In this document: piece by piece, positions 18,689-31,961 of the stretch
Layout of the letters: the number at the start of each line of letters is the position of its first letter
Numbering within the stretch: position 1 is the stretch's first letter
NCBI GenBank assembly: GCA_023213395.1
Contig: CM041465.1
Span: 245,899,741 to 245,963,740 of the forward strand
Source: Cycas panzhihuaensis
Lineage: Eukaryota; Cycadophyta
Direction: 5' to 3'
Length of the DNA: 64,000 bases
The notes under the pieces: model-generated
What the model saw: the letters and a program-made list of their open reading frames with translations, nothing else
Database searches by the model: none
Told to the model about the DNA's origin: nothing
Translations under genes and position numbers: made by a program

Positions 18689-18856
18689 TCATGTCTCACC
18701 TAAAATTCACGGAATGGACAAGGTAAATGAAATGATGAAGGCATTGGGGTCTACCCAATAAATCAAAGAGGTATAGAAAGAAGAGATGGAGGCTAACACT
18801 ACAACCAAAAGAGTTATGGTTTTCCCTTACTAGCGGTTCCCTAGTATGATCATCAA
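18689..18856 (-). other. element B leader and probable primer-binding region
   Basis: This short stretch separates the 5' LTR from the gag start on the minus strand. Immediately next to the LTR the minus strand reads TTGATGATCATACTAGGGAA. This could be a decayed tRNA-complementary site starting TGG, but the tRNA cannot be identified by eye. Confidence 0.35.
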
Positions 18857-20631
18857 TGGAAGCATGCCTATTGGGGGTCATTAAAGACAATTTACTCTAG
18901 ATATGTACTAAGGCCAATGAAGGTCTAAAAGTCTTGGGAAAGGTTAGATTACCCTCAAAGGGCATCTGTTAATTAGAATGTAGGTTTGGGGACCCACAAC
19001 CACGTGTTACCCTTCTTCCCTTACTTAGATAACTCTCTTGGTGAGAAATGGGGGAAGGAAAGCATCCTTGGGTTACTAAGTAGCCTAAATAAGGCTCTTC
19101 TATCCTTGGTGGAAGAGAAGATATGCTAAGCCTCCTTTTAAGAAAGGGAGATAGCAGAAGAGAAGTAAAATAGAGATAAGGTGACAAGCGACAACTTTAG
19201 AAGGTATGTTTAGAGCCTAAGGGGCTATCTTCAAGGGTTAAGGTTTTTTGTGTGAAGAGAAGAAGAATACATTGTTGTTGCAACTAACTCTTCTAATTAA
19301 GACTCCTTTTATTTCCCCAAAAATGGTAGTGAGGTTAAGGTGGTTCATATGTCACTCAAGAGATTACTCTTGAGGGGGTTAGGGTCTTAGGTGTCAAGAA
19401 AAGCAAAGGAGGATGTTGTTGTAACAAACCCCTCTTAACTAGTTTAAGTATTCTATTTATTTAAGTTTAGGCAAGTGATTAATGCCCTTTTATCCTTGAC
19501 AGAAGGGAGGGATGAGAAGCTTCCCTTCAGAAAGGGGAGAAAGAAGGAAGGAGTACTCCTTTTGGAAAGAAGGCAAAAAATGATGCGAAGGGGAAGAAAG
19601 AGTGATGGGGTTGGTGTAATTTATCTATTGACTTGCAGGGTTACCTCTAGAGGTTAGGGTTTCGGTGTTGAGATTGAAAAATCAAGGTAAAGTTGCAACC
19701 ATCCATTTATAACTTGGTTATAAATCCTTCTTGGGTTACAAGAAGAATCAAGGAGTGGGGTTAGAATGTGAAAAAAAGAGAGTAACTAGAGAATGTCATA
19801 ACCATCTAGTTGTGACTAGGTTGTAAATTCTTCTTGTATTGTAACAAGAATAGAAAGGTTTCTCAAGATTATGTTCTCATTTTTGTTTTATTAAGATGAA
19901 GTTTGGTTTTATGCAAAAATAATCATTACAAAAAATATACAAAACTATAACAAGCATGTAAGTAAATAAGCATACAAGTAAATGTGCAACTTTCCCCTTT
20001 TACACTCCCTCACTCTCCTTTACTTCTAAATGAATACAATGTGGCTAGAATGTGTGATAGGGAGAAGTAGAAAAGCGTAGTACAAAGTGTTACTTGTGGG
20101 TATACCTCCATTTTGGTAGGAGAGGGATTATCTTCCTTTAAATGATTAGGGTTTTAGTCACTATTTGTAATGCAAATACAAATGATATGGTATGTCACTT
20201 ATTATGTTCTTTTCCTTTTCCCTTTAAAACATGCAAGCTAATGCTTTATGTGATCAAGAAAAATTTTATGACACTTTCCTTTTGACCAGTTTGTAAACCA
20301 AATAGGCAAAGGGAAAGAAAGGGAGGAGGAATAAGTGAGAGGAAGTGTACCTGGTTATAGAGTTTAATGCCATTCTTTGTTGCATCCCTTATTGCTACTC
20401 CTCGCGATGCGCTCCTGCAAGTTGCCAATGTTGCTAGAAGTAGTAGTGCTTCCTTACCTTCCCCAAATTACTCAACAGAAATAAAAGGGAATAAGAAATG
20501 GAATTGTAACCAAAACTTGAAACAAAAGATGATATTACCTCCTTGGGAAGTGTTGCCTTGCTTGAGAGGGAAATTGCTTCCACTTATGCTATGAAGACAA
20601 GTAAGCTTCTGCAAGTAACTAATATATGCAT

Positions 20632-20699
<68 letters not shown>

Positions 20700-22487
20700 C
20701 GACCAATGAGTGAATGTTTGGATATTTATTTTACCATGCAATGACGGAATAAAAATGAAAATAGTGCTTTTGCTAACTAGATCAACATGTAACTATAAGA
20801 GGAAACAAAGGGTGAAAAGGAGTAGGGGTATTCCCTCATGTGGTAGTATTTCCCAAATGGTGGTGGGAAACTCACGTTTAGGCAGTGGCTTAGTCTAATA
20901 TTTTGAGGCAGAAATGGGATGTAGAATCTCAAGGATGGGTGGCAAGTTTCCCAACCAAAATGTCATACTAGTATGGTAGTGTATGGAAGAATTCCTTATA
21001 GCTTCAAGAGGGGATTGTCCTAGTGGAAGGAGGCCCTTAGAGTTAGAACTTAGGCCTAGTATCCTTCCTATAAGCTCCCTTAGCCAGCCAAAGCTTTCCA
21101 CGTACCTATACTAATGGTTTTGGGTGGTGATACATAGGTTTGGTTGTAAGGACGTGTTTCCTCCAAGGTTCACCTTGCAAAGTGTGGATATATTGCTTCC
21201 AAATTGAGACACAAGCCAAAAATGTAATAAATAATGAAGAAATAAGGTGGAACAATGATGTTTTCAAGTGAAAATGACCTAAAGTTGGGCTTACCAACTT
21301 AGGAGAGGAAGGTGATGATGAAAACTTAAGGTTTCTATTGTTGGAGAAATCTTTGAGGGGTTAAATCCTTGAATTTTGATGAAGAGCAACATCCCCTTAG
21401 CTATAGTAGTGTCTTGAAGAGATCCTCCTGCTCCTTGAGTGTTAATTTCTCTTCTACTGGCTTACCGAAGTGTTATTTCTCTGCTAGTTCTATACTAGAA
21501 TGATGAGAGATTATGTGTTTTCTATTTTTTGAGAGAAGAAGAGAGCTTGAGAGAGTGTAGAATTCATAGATAGATCCCAAAATGAATTCAAATTTTAATT
21601 TTTATTAGGTTGGTGAGGTCTCGAGACTGTTAGGCCTTGATCGAGGTTGGTCCTAAGGCAGGATCTGATGTGAAGGAGTAATTAATACAAGAAAGTAGTC
21701 ATTTCTAACCATAGCTAACTGTATAACAGTTGCCCATGAAAATGTTTGTGGCATCACTAATATATTTATAGTGCCACAAATATATTAGTAGGGTAAAAAT
21801 ATCAGGGCAAGGCTGATAACGTTTAGGGTGGGGCTACAATAGAATCCCAAAATTAATAAAAAAAAATAAAAACACTATAAATTTCAACAGAAACTAAGAG
21901 AAAAAGGGGGAGGGATAGTCGCAAGGCTTTATGCTCCCCTTAGAAAGTCAAAACAGCCTAGGTAATACTGATTAGAGGCCTTTCGAAAGGTAGAAACATT
22001 AATGAAAGTGATGCAAAGTAAGTTAATACCCTAAGGAATGGTATCAGGAGGTGAGGACCATAAGAAATAGGCACACAAGTCTCATGTAGGATAAGAAAAG
22101 AGGGCACATCTTTCCATAAGGGGGCCCAATGACTCTTCTTAGTAGACTAAGGAATGAGTGGGGGTAGAATGGAAGGGGAAGATGCGACCAAATGAGTATG
22201 AAATAAATTAAAGAGAATGTGAATTAGGCTATAGAAGCCCATGAGTGTTTATAACCAGGGGAAAATCACTGTGGGAGCTATTATGCCATTGGACTGGAGT
22301 CCTAGTCATCATAGGAAATAAGCCATACATAAGCAAGAGGTTACGAAGGAAATCCAAGTAGCCAGATGATCATACATGATATATCTCAATAGTCATAAAA
22401 TGTAAATAAAGTGAAAGGGAAAGAATATGTATACTTGACCTTACCTATGTGGTGTTGTCCTAATCCATTCCCAGAAGCCAAGAAACA
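18857..22487 (-). repeat. element B 5' LTR (3.63 kb)
   Basis: It aligns along its length with 1703-6765, with shared blocks at both ends and in the middle. It is the better guide to ancestral LTR length because the left LTR has lost about 0.75 kb and gained the TA array. LTRs of this length are at the upper end for plant gypsy elements. The outer end ...gaaaca abuts the second half of A's LTR at 22488. Confidence 0.85.
20622..20699. repeat. short (CATA)n(TA)n array, counterpart of the 2.3-kb array
   Basis: It is flanked on the left by ctatgctatgaagaca...aagctt..gcaag, the same flank as the large array near 2658-2690. It is the unexpanded version of the same microsatellite. Confidence 0.9.
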
Positions 22488-22633
22488 TCATCCTTCTTTC
22501 TAATTTGAAGTTTTCCCATTCTTCCATTTCATTGTGTTAATATATACATAATTCATCCTTATTATGCCTTATTTCTTTATCATTCGCTCACCCATTTTAT
22601 TTATTTTATTCATAATTGATTTATATTCTAACA
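22488..22633 (+). repeat. element A 5' LTR, second part
   Basis: It matches 31818-31961 (catccttctttctaattt..., tatgccttattNctttatca, ttgatttatattctaa). It ends taaca directly before the primer-binding site, a canonical CA end. In the 3' LTR the same position reads taata, a C-to-T change. Confidence 0.88.
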
Positions 22634-22646
22634 TGGTATTAGAGCC
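22634..22646 (+). other. element A primer-binding site (tRNA-iMet type)
   Basis: TGGTATTAGAGCC follows the LTR end with no spacer. It is complementary to the 3' end of initiator tRNA-Met, apart from one C-to-T change in the usual TGGTATCAGAGC. This is the usual primer of plant copia elements. Confidence 0.88.
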
Positions 22647-22837
22647 CAAGGTTTGAATCATTAAGGGCAATGTTTTAGAGCTTGTTTGTTCATCTTTTAG
22701 AGCCACTTGAATGCTATTTGATGAACCTATTCTATGCTTAATTAGTGATCTTTTCCTTTTGGTCCATTTAAAGGAGTTTTTTGAGATATTTAAAGCTATA
22801 TTTTATTTCATTTTATGCATATGTTTGGGATAATTCT
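22647..22837 (+). other. element A internal region, left part
   Basis: A non-coding leader between A's primer site and the insertion point of element C. It shows repeated low-complexity phrases with ttta and ttttgag. No reading frame was found. Confidence 0.5.
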
Positions 22838-23191
22838 TGTTCAGGAACATGAAATCATACAGGTATGTTCTCATCCGTATAATCTTTAACCATACACAGT
22901 AAGCAAGTAAAAATACACACAAAATATAGATGTATAATACATAAGATTTATGTGGGAAAACCCTTTCAGGAAAAAACCTATCACAAAAGATCCTTATGAA
23001 TCATATTTATTATTTCACAATGATTTGATACATTGAATACATAAGGGCTTAAGGCTTTTATATTCTTCCAAGAGATGTTACCCGATTAGGGTTGTAACCC
23101 TCCAAATATCTCGTACATTTTCAGTTAATTGTCTTAGTTAAACTATATTAATATTAAGTTAATGTCTTAATAAATAATTTCCATATTAACA
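22838..23191 (-). repeat. element C 3' LTR
   Basis: It is 354 bp and shares atgtgggaaaaccctttc, tttcacaatgatttgatac and gattagggttgtaaccct with the right LTR. Plus-strand ends are TG...CA. Confidence 0.88.
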
Positions 23192-23201
23192 TCCCCCCTT
23201 A
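23192..23201 (-). other. element C polypurine tract
   Basis: The minus strand reads AAGGGGGGA immediately before the LTR start TGTTAATATGG. This is the plus-strand priming site. Confidence 0.85.
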
Positions 23202-23289
23202 ATATGAATGTGGGGAACCTACAACTTATAGTAGTTGTGTTATCACGAAGGCTATGATTATCTTGTAGCTTATTTATCCTTGTCGATAC

Positions 23290-24960
23290 ATCCCTCCTCA
23301 AGGATAACATCAGTGAGTCCTAATCCAGTACGCATCTTTGTGAATTGATCTTCAGTGAGTGGATTGGTAAACATATCCATAAGCTAGAATTCATTGGGAT
23401 AGTAGTCAACCTACAACTTCCTTGACTTGATCTATTCAACGATGTAGTAGTACTAAATCTCGATATGCTTTATACACACATGAAACTTTGGATTTTTTGA
23501 TAGACAAATGGTACTCTGATTATCAACAAAGATAATTAGAAACTATAAGAGACCTTGCAACCATACAACTTCCTTCACACCAACACTAAGTCCTTGATAT
23601 TTAACCTCTATGGAAGATAATACCACTATTTACTACTTCTTTGACTACCATGAAATAAATCCATTACTAACACAAAATATATATCTAGTAGTGGATTTCT
23701 GATCGTTAAAGTCTCCTCCCTAATCAACATCTATGTAGCCATACAACCTTATCTCCTCACCTTGATGGTATTCAAAACCAAGATTGATTGTCTCTTTTAG
23801 ATATTTTAGAATCTACTTCGCTACAACTAGATGAGACTCCTAAGGATTTTACATGTAGCAAGAAACCAATCTAATAGTGTAGGCAATATCTGCCATGGTA
23901 TGATTCAAGTAGATCAAACTCCCTACCAACTAGCGATAATTCATTCCATCTATAGAGGGTTTGCCCATATCCTTCCACAATCTTGCACCCTTGACATATG
24001 GTGTTATAACAGGTTTATAATTCTACATCCCAAACTTTTCCAGTAAGTTCTTCATATACTATGATTACAACAACATTATTATCATCCATTTGCCTGATTT
24101 GAATGCCCAAGAAATAGTGAAGTCTCTTGAGATCTATCATGTCAAAAGAAACCCCAAAATTAGACTTGACTTCTGCTATAGTCTTTTCATAGTTACCACT
24201 GATGATTAAATCATTCACATACACCACATAAGTAACTATTAAAGTCCCCTTCCTTTTCATATATAAATTCAAGTCAAGTTTAAGAATCTTGAAACCTTCA
24301 ACTTTTAACTTAGCATCCATCTTCTATGGGGTTCTTATTTTAGGCCATAGATTGATTTCTTTAATTGGCAAACAAGATGTTCCTAGCCTTCCTTAGCAAA
24401 TCCTAGAGGTTGCGATATATATATCTCCTCCTTTAGATCACTATTAAGGAAAGTGGACTTGGCGTCCATCTGGTGTAACTCCCAACTGTAAGTAACTACT
24501 AAGAAAATGATCAAATGGACCATTGTCATTCTGGAGACTATTACAAATGTCTCTTTATAGTCAATTCCTTCTTTTTGCTTGAAACCCTAAGTGATAAGTC
24601 TAGCCTTGTATTTGTCCACCTCTCTATTGGTGTGAAACTTTGTCTTATAGACCCACTTGTATCCAACAAAGTTCTTTGTTAGAGGGAGTGGAACCAAATC
24701 TCATATATTGCTCTTCATCAAGGAACTATAATCTTCCTCCATTACAACTCTCCATCTTGGATCTCCTTTCATCTCATCAAATGAATCAAGATCATTAGAG
24801 TTATTGGTGTCTACTATAAGAGTTTGACTAGCATGCTAATTTCTTATTCTTCTGTCATCAGTCAGGATATGCGTTTCCACATTAGAATTTTTAATAGACT
24901 TCCTTGCCTATAAATGTATAGAAAGACCTATTATTTGAGGTACTTCTTCTCATGATGGCT
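23290..24960 (-). pseudogene. element C reverse transcriptase and RNase H remnant
   Basis: The minus-strand open frame 24320-24015 reads DAKLKVEGFKILKLDLNLYM, then YVVYVNDLIISG, then DMIDLKRLHYFLGIQI. The catalytic box is YVND instead of YVDD (about 24207-24218), a G-to-A loss of a metal-binding Asp. The RNase H end is clear near 23530-23290: FVDNQSTICLSKNPKFHVC, MDMFTNPLTEDQF, MRTGLGLTD. Stops replace Gln and Trp at many sites. The adjoining frame at 25135-24950 (MVSHDIKFDESS) is the linker between integrase and RT, as in D. Confidence 0.85.
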
Positions 24961-25139
24961 TCTTACTATTACTCATCCCACTTGGTTCTACTTCCTCATG
25001 AATTCCAATGACCGGCTCATCATCCTCTTTGCCTAATGAATTTGGGAATAGTAGTAGGGGGTAAAAAGGATCTTCTAATGATCTATTATCATGACATGTT
25101 GATGACTCATCAAATTTTATATCATGACTAACCACAATC

Positions 25140-25990
25140 TTCTTCCCTTATGGATCCCCTAGTCTATAAGCTTTATTTTAATCATTATATCCCATGAATA
25201 CACACTTTAAACTCTTCTGATCTAATTTCTTGTGACTATCATCTGAGATGTGGGCATATCTAATACACCAAAAAGTTCTCAAATGGCTAATGATAAGCTT
25301 CTGACTGGTCCATTTCTCTTCAGAGGTTATACTACAAACTGCCTAAGTAGGTGCCCTATTCAAAATATAAATAGTAGTTGCCACAGCTTCTGCCCAAAAC
25401 ATCAGTGGTAGGTTTCTAGCATGCTCCATACACCTCGCCATCTCTATCATGGTACAATTCTTTTATTTAGTAACTCCATTCTATTGTGGGATATACATGG
25501 TTGTAAATTCCCACTTTATACCATGATTATGGTAGAATTTATTAAATGCATGATTGTTGTATTCCTTGCCATTATCCCTTCTTAATGACTTAATCTTCTT
25601 ATCAAATTCATTTTCCACCATTACTTTCTAGTCACGAAAGTGATCAAATATGTTTGACTTATTTTTGAGAAAGTAAACATAGGCCTTCCTCATGTAATCA
25701 TCTACAAACATAAGGGTGTAACAAGCTCTTAATATCAAAGGGTTTGGGAAAGGACCCATTATATCTGAATACACAAGCTCCAACTTCTCCTTGGATCTTT
25801 GGGTATTATCCTGAGTAAAAGGATATCAGTGATGCTTGCCATACATACACCCTTCATAGACACCATCTAAGTAAGAAACTGATGGAAATCCTTCTACCAT
25901 CTTCAACCTCTTCAGTAGTGTAATGCTCCTATAGTTAAGGTTTCTTAGGTGATTATGCCAAAGTCTACTAATATCATCAGCGCCGGTGAT
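25140..25990 (-). pseudogene. element C integrase remnant
   Basis: Right-to-left minus-strand pieces correspond one by one to element D: the zinc-binding GAG-pre-integrase end (SMKGVCMA, matching YEGCMYGK), the core, and the stretch ending in the LKYIFMGY-type motif of copia integrase. Frameshifts and stops interrupt it throughout. The assignment depends largely on colinearity with D at 38720-39541. Confidence 0.65.
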
Positions 25991-26049
25991 AAAGTCATAA
26001 GACTTGTTCTAAGATTAAAAATTTTCAAACACCCAAAACTTTTCTTTAA

Positions 26050-27250
26050 CATTTCTAGTAGCAATAATATAGAAGTTCTACTTCAGATCTTTAATCAGGT
26101 ATTTATCATTGTAAAGCTCCACCTTCATACCTTATTTGCAAATTTCCTAGGCTGAAAGAAGGTTCAACTACATCTTAGGTGCATAGTATACCTCGATAAA
26201 GTTACCACCTATAATGGATACTTTGTCGATACCTTCCACTGGTAATACACAAGCATCTCTAAGGATAATTTTCACACCACTATGATTTTTGTTCACCGTA
26301 TCAAAGTTATGCTTCTAGTAAGAGATATGCTTCTATACTCTAGAGTTAAGCACCTAATAATCTCTTTGATCTGACTTGATTGGTAAGATTTTTGCTCAGA
26401 TATAATGAGCAACAACACTCTTTCCTTTATCATCTTGGCTAATTTTTCACTTGTCATGTCTCTTAAACCAATAGTTCTTCTCTCTCTGACCATCCTTCTT
26501 GTAATAATTGTATTTTCCATTGAACTTCTTCTTCTCTTGTGAACTTTCTTCAGACCTCTATGTGATCTTCTCCTCCTTAGCAGCCTCCTTCCTTTAAGTC
26601 TTCATGGCTAGGGCCTAACTTGATTAAGAACCTCTAAGCATACCATGATGTTTTAGCTTGCATCCTCAACTAGAATTAGGTTTTTAAGCCTATCAAATCT
26701 CTCTATCTCCATCACCTTATCTCTACCATAAATAGTTTGAAAAATGGTAAATATAGCTAGTAGCTTTAACATGATTATTGTAAACAATAATGCATCATCA
26801 ATCAAATTCTACTTTAGTTCTTTTAGCTTATTCTTCAAGTCTATGATCTTACTCAAGTAGAAGCTAATGTTGTTCTCATCTTCCACATGCAAATTGAGTA
26901 ACTCTAACATTAGAGGAAGACATTTATTCATCTTCCTCTTTTTAAAGGTTTCACATAATTTTGTCTAGATTTTATTTGGTTCTTCTAGATTGTGAACCAA
27001 GGCTCTCTGGTCTGATTCTAGTGATGGTTTCAACAGTCCCATAGCCATAAATTTCTTCTCTTTAAGACAAACTCACTCTTTATGGTCTAATGGAATCACA
27101 TTCACCTTAGTCTTAGTGATACCCTAGAGTTGATTCACCATTAAAATAAGCTCCATATTGGCCTTCCACTCATTGAAATTATTACCATTAAAGATAACTT
27201 TGGGCATAATATGATCCATCTCGAGAAACATGCTTTAATACGTGTCAAAC
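26050..27250 (-). pseudogene. element C gag and protease remnant
   Basis: Gag begins near 27245 on the minus strand: FNGNNFNEWKANMELILMVN, DQRALVHNLEEPNKIWTKL, LPLMLELLNLHVEDENNISF. This is the UBN2-type copia gag, nearly identical in layout to D. A degraded zinc knuckle follows near 26510 (NYYKKDGQREKNYWFK, Cys codons lost). The protease active site near 26345 reads VLNSRV where VLDSG is expected, so both the catalytic Asp and the Gly are changed. The polyprotein cannot be processed by this copy. Confidence 0.78.
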
Positions 27251-28616
27251 AACACTAAAATGATTGTCACCTGGATAAAAATGTACCATTGTGGTTTCCT
27301 TTGGCTTAGGGGCACACTTTAGGGGATGCCAAACATTAACTATACATATGTTAAGCTAGTTATCAACTGTTCTCCCTTAAAAAATGGCCACATGCCCTTA
27401 AATGAACTTAAGAGTCTAAGAAACAACCCTTAATTCACTTAGAAAAGTGCTCTAAGAACTAATGATGACATCACACAACTATAATGCATAGTCTCTAAGT
27501 TAAAAAATAAAAAAATCTCCTTGCTCCACGCTCAAATGGCTCAAGAATTCTCTAAATATACTTAGATTACTTCATAAAAGGAAAAATATATCATGTATCA
27601 ATGGTTTAAGGGTCCTTTATAAAGTTATATTATAGGAGGAATATGCCAAAAGGTATATTCTAAAAAGTGTGACTTTTAGTAGATTCTTATTCATTCGTTA
27701 CTTAACCCATGTGCTTAAATCACTCACATATGAGATTTAATCAACATAAAGTCCAAACTTTAGGCAAAGACAAAATTGAATTAATATACAGAGTCTCCAT
27801 GGGATTTGTAGTAGTTGAATAGAGAGAGATAGCAGTGGACTTATGTGCATCACAAATAGACTAGCGCACATATATGTAGGTCTCTATGCACCCATATCAC
27901 TGGTAAATAGCTTAAATGTTATCCAACTATCTTTATGTACACTCATTCAACACTATTAAGCACCCAACCAACACAAAAAAGTTCCCAACCACCTCTAAAC
28001 ATGTAGGTATGGGCTAGGTTTATGTATACAACTGAGATAAGGGGGCCTTTCTCACATATAATGGTACTACAACTTAAAGTTTAGGTATAGCTTGCTAAAT
28101 AACAATTCAGACACCTATATATTTAGTCCAGTCTCAGTATAAAGGGTAAGAAACACTCCAAACAAGGCTCTAATCTCTCCTTTATATAAATAAGGCAAAT
28201 TTAATAATAGTAATAGCTTGTTTTCTTTGAATTTTATAGTGTTTTTGATGAGTAAAGAACTGACTTATATGTATACATAGATGGCTATCCTAACTGTCAT
28301 TGAATCACCATCAGTACATGTTCCACTGGCTTGAATCACCACTACAGATCATCAACCTACTCTAGATGGCCCCACACGAGCTAACTCATACCACATATGT
28401 GGCCTTCACATCTCGTTATTGACTCTAATAGACCCTTATGCTTTGTTAATTGATGATTTTCACTACCTCAACCACCACTAATAGTTGTGCCTGATTTTTA
28501 TAAGTTGCTAGAGTTGATGGACCCTTAAGAAAAGTCCCAGGTTTAATGGCTTCACCCAATAACCAATGATCTCACCGCTTTGCTGAATGTTAGGATTCAA
28601 CTGTGTAGGACCCTAT
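27250..28616 (-). other. element C leader (5' untranslated region)
   Basis: Sequence between the primer-binding site and gag, with no reading frame. Parts match D's leader (for example the phrases around 28500-28600 and 36125-36240, both containing gggtccatcaactct in element orientation). A block near 27640-27790 likewise matches D's leader near 37010-37080. Confidence 0.6.
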
Positions 28617-28629
28617 AGCTCTAATACCA
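28617..28629 (-). other. element C primer-binding site
   Basis: The minus strand reads TGGTATTAGAGCT directly after the LTR end. This is the tRNA-iMet type with the same C-to-T change as in A. Confidence 0.85.
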
Positions 28630-28981
28630 TGCTTGCGAAGAAATTATATAAGCATGTTCCCATCCATAGAATCTTTAACCATACACAACAAACAAACAAA
28701 AATACACACATAATAGATATGAATGGTACATAAGATTTATGTGGGAAAACCCTTTCGAGAAAAAACCCCACTACAAAAGATCCTTTTGGATCACATTGAT
28801 TATTTCACAATGATTTGATACATTGAATATACAAGGGCTCAAGGATTTTATATTCTTCCAAGAAGTGTTGCTCGATTAGGGTTGTAACCCTTCAAATATC
28901 TCACACCTTTTTGCTTAATCACCTTAGTTAAACCATATGAACATTAACTTAGTGGCTCAATAAATAACTGTCATGTTAACA
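28630..28981 (-). repeat. element C 5' LTR
   Basis: 352 bp, aligned with 22838-23191. It ends gttaaca on the plus strand. It carries the same internal landmarks as the other LTR with scattered transitions. Confidence 0.88.
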
Positions 28982-31634
28982 GTTCTTTACTATCTTTTGG
29001 GATATACTTGGGGCTATTTTATTACTATTTTTTAGTTATTTTAAGGGGTTATCTTGATATTATTATGAGACTATTTGAAGCTTGGTTAAAGCTATTAAAA
29101 AGTAATTTTTTAAATCTTTTTAAAAGGTTGTTTGAAGCCTATTTAGAGCTATTGTTAATGGCCATTTTAAAGCTTATTTTAGAGTAATTTAATGCTATAA
29201 TGGAGAGGTTTTATGAAGGACCAAAAGGTAAATTTATGTGCCTTTTATGATGTTTTATTTTTTTTGTTGCTTATGGGCCCATTTAAAGCATGCAAGTTCT
29301 TTATTTGAAGGCACAAAATATGATTTTTGGAGTAGTTCTGATTTTTTTTAAAGAAACATATAGAAAATAAAGAAAAAGAGATTTTTTTTATAGCATTTTA
29401 GCCTTAATCTAGAGGCCTTTATAGGTGTCTTATCATAAAGATGTATTACTAGATTTGAAGCCATCAAAATATTTGATCTAATATCTTAGTTACACACTAT
29501 TTTATTTAAAAAATAGGGGGGGAATAAAATAGGTGAATATAATTACAGAAATGGATGAAGAACAAATCACCCTTGGCATGTTGTCTACAAGGAATTAAAG
29601 AGCTCCCTAGCTACTGTAGCTCTCATATCTTGGTCTAGTCCAAATGAGTTCATATTTATCAATGTAAATATCATCCTATTGGATTAAATGAGAATGCTAA
29701 TATTATGAGATTGTCTACATGAAAGCATCCTTGTTTTAAGTTGCCTTTTAGTTAAGTTGAACAATCACTTATGCTTTTAATAGATATTGAAGTGACTCCC
29801 ATAATGATTCCTTACTCTCTCATCCCATTGACTTTCTACTAAGGAGATGTATATTAAGAAGTTTATGGAACATTCCCTAGGTAGATACACTCAAGCCACT
29901 ATAATTTCCACATGGAGATCATATTATATGAGAGTAGGTCAAGAAAAAGCTATAACCAAAGATGATTCATCTAGTAATATGTGAGTAAGTCAATATTAGG
30001 TACAAGACTTTCTACTCGAATGATGTATAATAACAATGTAAAATATACACTAATTGGAGGTTATAATCTTTTAAATCGATAGTGGACTTTGATGATCAAC
30101 ATATAGATATTTAGGTAAATGAAGGTGTAGTTGAACATACAATGAATCACCCTATAGGAACTACTGCCATCAAGCCAACCATCATTATGAATAACCTAGC
30201 AATGATGAAGCATCATCCAAGAAAGTCATCCTTGCACAATAATGCTCACAAATCTAAGGGCAAGATGCTATAGTAGAAGAGACAAAGGTAAAAACTATAG
30301 GTACATCACCTTGGTATAGAGGCAAATGAACAGATAACCAAGGAAGATGGACAATGCAGTGAATGAGCTACCCCTTATCATCATCGCTACATCAAGCCAC
30401 TATTATTCAAGAAGATGAACAGAGAAAAGGGTAAAAATCCTAGATAGGGTTATATATTAAAGAAAAGAAAGTTTGGTAATTTGATATGATGATAAAATTT
30501 TAAAGTTTATTTAAAAATTTAATTGTATTTGATAGTTCTTTAAAATCTAATGGATATTAAAAGAAAATATTAAGCAAATCATTAAGTTTTTATAAAGTAA
30601 AAAGCTATATATCATATTTGATAAGATTTCTAGATCTACTTAACCCCCTTTACTTCAGCCCCTACTCACATGGAGCTATCCACATATTCTTAGCTCACTA
30701 GTGAAAGGGGTTAAGCCCCTAATTTTTAAATTTTAAGGAGTTATTATTGCCTTTTTACCCATAATTTGAACATATAGATTCTATTTTTCTCGTTAGTTAA
30801 ATTAGGTTTGTAATCGAGAGAGGTTCATTTTAGTAGGTTATTTAACATTATTTGGGACAAATATTTTAACTCTTTTTTTTTTTTTTTAAATTAAAGCTTC
30901 ACTTTTCATCATTTGTTTAGTATTTCTAGGCATATATATGTGTTTTCTAAGGTTCCATATCATTTATTATATATTTTATTGACATATTGTACCCCAAATA
31001 TGGGGTAACATGTATAATTTATTATAAAGACTTATTTTAAGCTCTAGAGAACCCATATTTATTAAAAAATCATTCAAATTTATCATTTAAGAGAGTTATC
31101 TACATTGTATTTGAGTTACATCTATCTTTCAGTCATAGTTATGACATTTATTACTAGATATTATAGCTCATTGAAGCCATTGTAAACCCATAGTGTCATG
31201 TTATAACCCATAAAGCATGATTTGTAGCTCATAGTGGTAAATTTAAGGTTATAGTGCCATTGTAAGGCCTTGAATCCATTTTTTTCTAATAATTGTAGTT
31301 GAAGAAGCTACTTGTATTATCCCATATAGGCAAGATATGGGATCCTCTTTTCAACTACTCTTACATATTTCTTCATTAGCTCACAGCCACATAAGACAAC
31401 ATGTTCCCAAGGTGGAGTTGAGTTAACATTGATTGCAGCACATACACAATTGAATATATTAGCTAATTAGTGGTCACAATGATTGGTTACCTATGTGGTC
31501 CAATGGATGGAGTTTGCTTCATATAGATGTCAACAATAGATTATCTTATTGTAGTAACTTATGTTTCAACATTTATTTAAAAACTCAACAATTATCATTT
31601 GATATGATATTTTATTTTATGTAATTGTCTATTA
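28982..31634 (+). other. element A internal region, right part, no gene
   Basis: 2.65 kb of AT-rich DNA belonging to A. It has repeated low-complexity phrases early on (29030-29220, many ttttaaag/agctattt) and no gag or pol motif in either strand that I could recognise. This supports A being non-autonomous. Confidence 0.55.
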
Positions 31635-31644
31635 CAATGGGAGA
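31635..31644 (+). other. element A polypurine tract
   Basis: caatgggaga lies immediately before the LTR start tgttggg. It is purine-rich and correctly placed for plus-strand priming. Confidence 0.65.
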
Positions 31645-31961
31645 TGTTGGGTGTAATACTCAATTATATAATTATCCCCATTCACATACTCTCTAGATTA
31701 TTTTGTATGTTATATTTGAGATCTACTTGAGTTGTGTGAAATATGTGCTAGCCTATAACAAGTTAACTAATGAAGTTTCTCACACATGTGGTGAGTTATA
31801 CTATAAGTACGTATATCATCCTTCTTTCTAATTTTAGCTTTGACCATTCTCTTATTTCATTGTGTTAACATGTACATGATTTATCCCCATTATGCCTTAT
31901 TACTTTATCATCCACTCACATATTTCATTCATTATATTCATAGTTGATTTATATTCTAATA
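31645..31961 (+). repeat. element A 3' LTR
   Basis: 317 bp, TGTTGGG to taata. This uninterrupted copy proves the split of the 5' LTR. The target duplication gaact follows at 31962. Confidence 0.88.

Larger units (their letters stand above)
22838..28981 (-). mobile_element. element C: full-length decayed copia element inserted antisense in A
   Basis: Paired LTRs (22838-23191 and 28630-28981), a minus-strand primer site and a minus-strand purine tract define a 6.1-kb element. The target duplication is attct on the left (22833-22837) and gttct on the right (28982-28986), one transition apart. Gag, protease, integrase, RT and RNase H read in order on the minus strand, all with stops. The coding sequence is colinear with element D, so C and D are members of one lineage. 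Confidence 0.88.
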
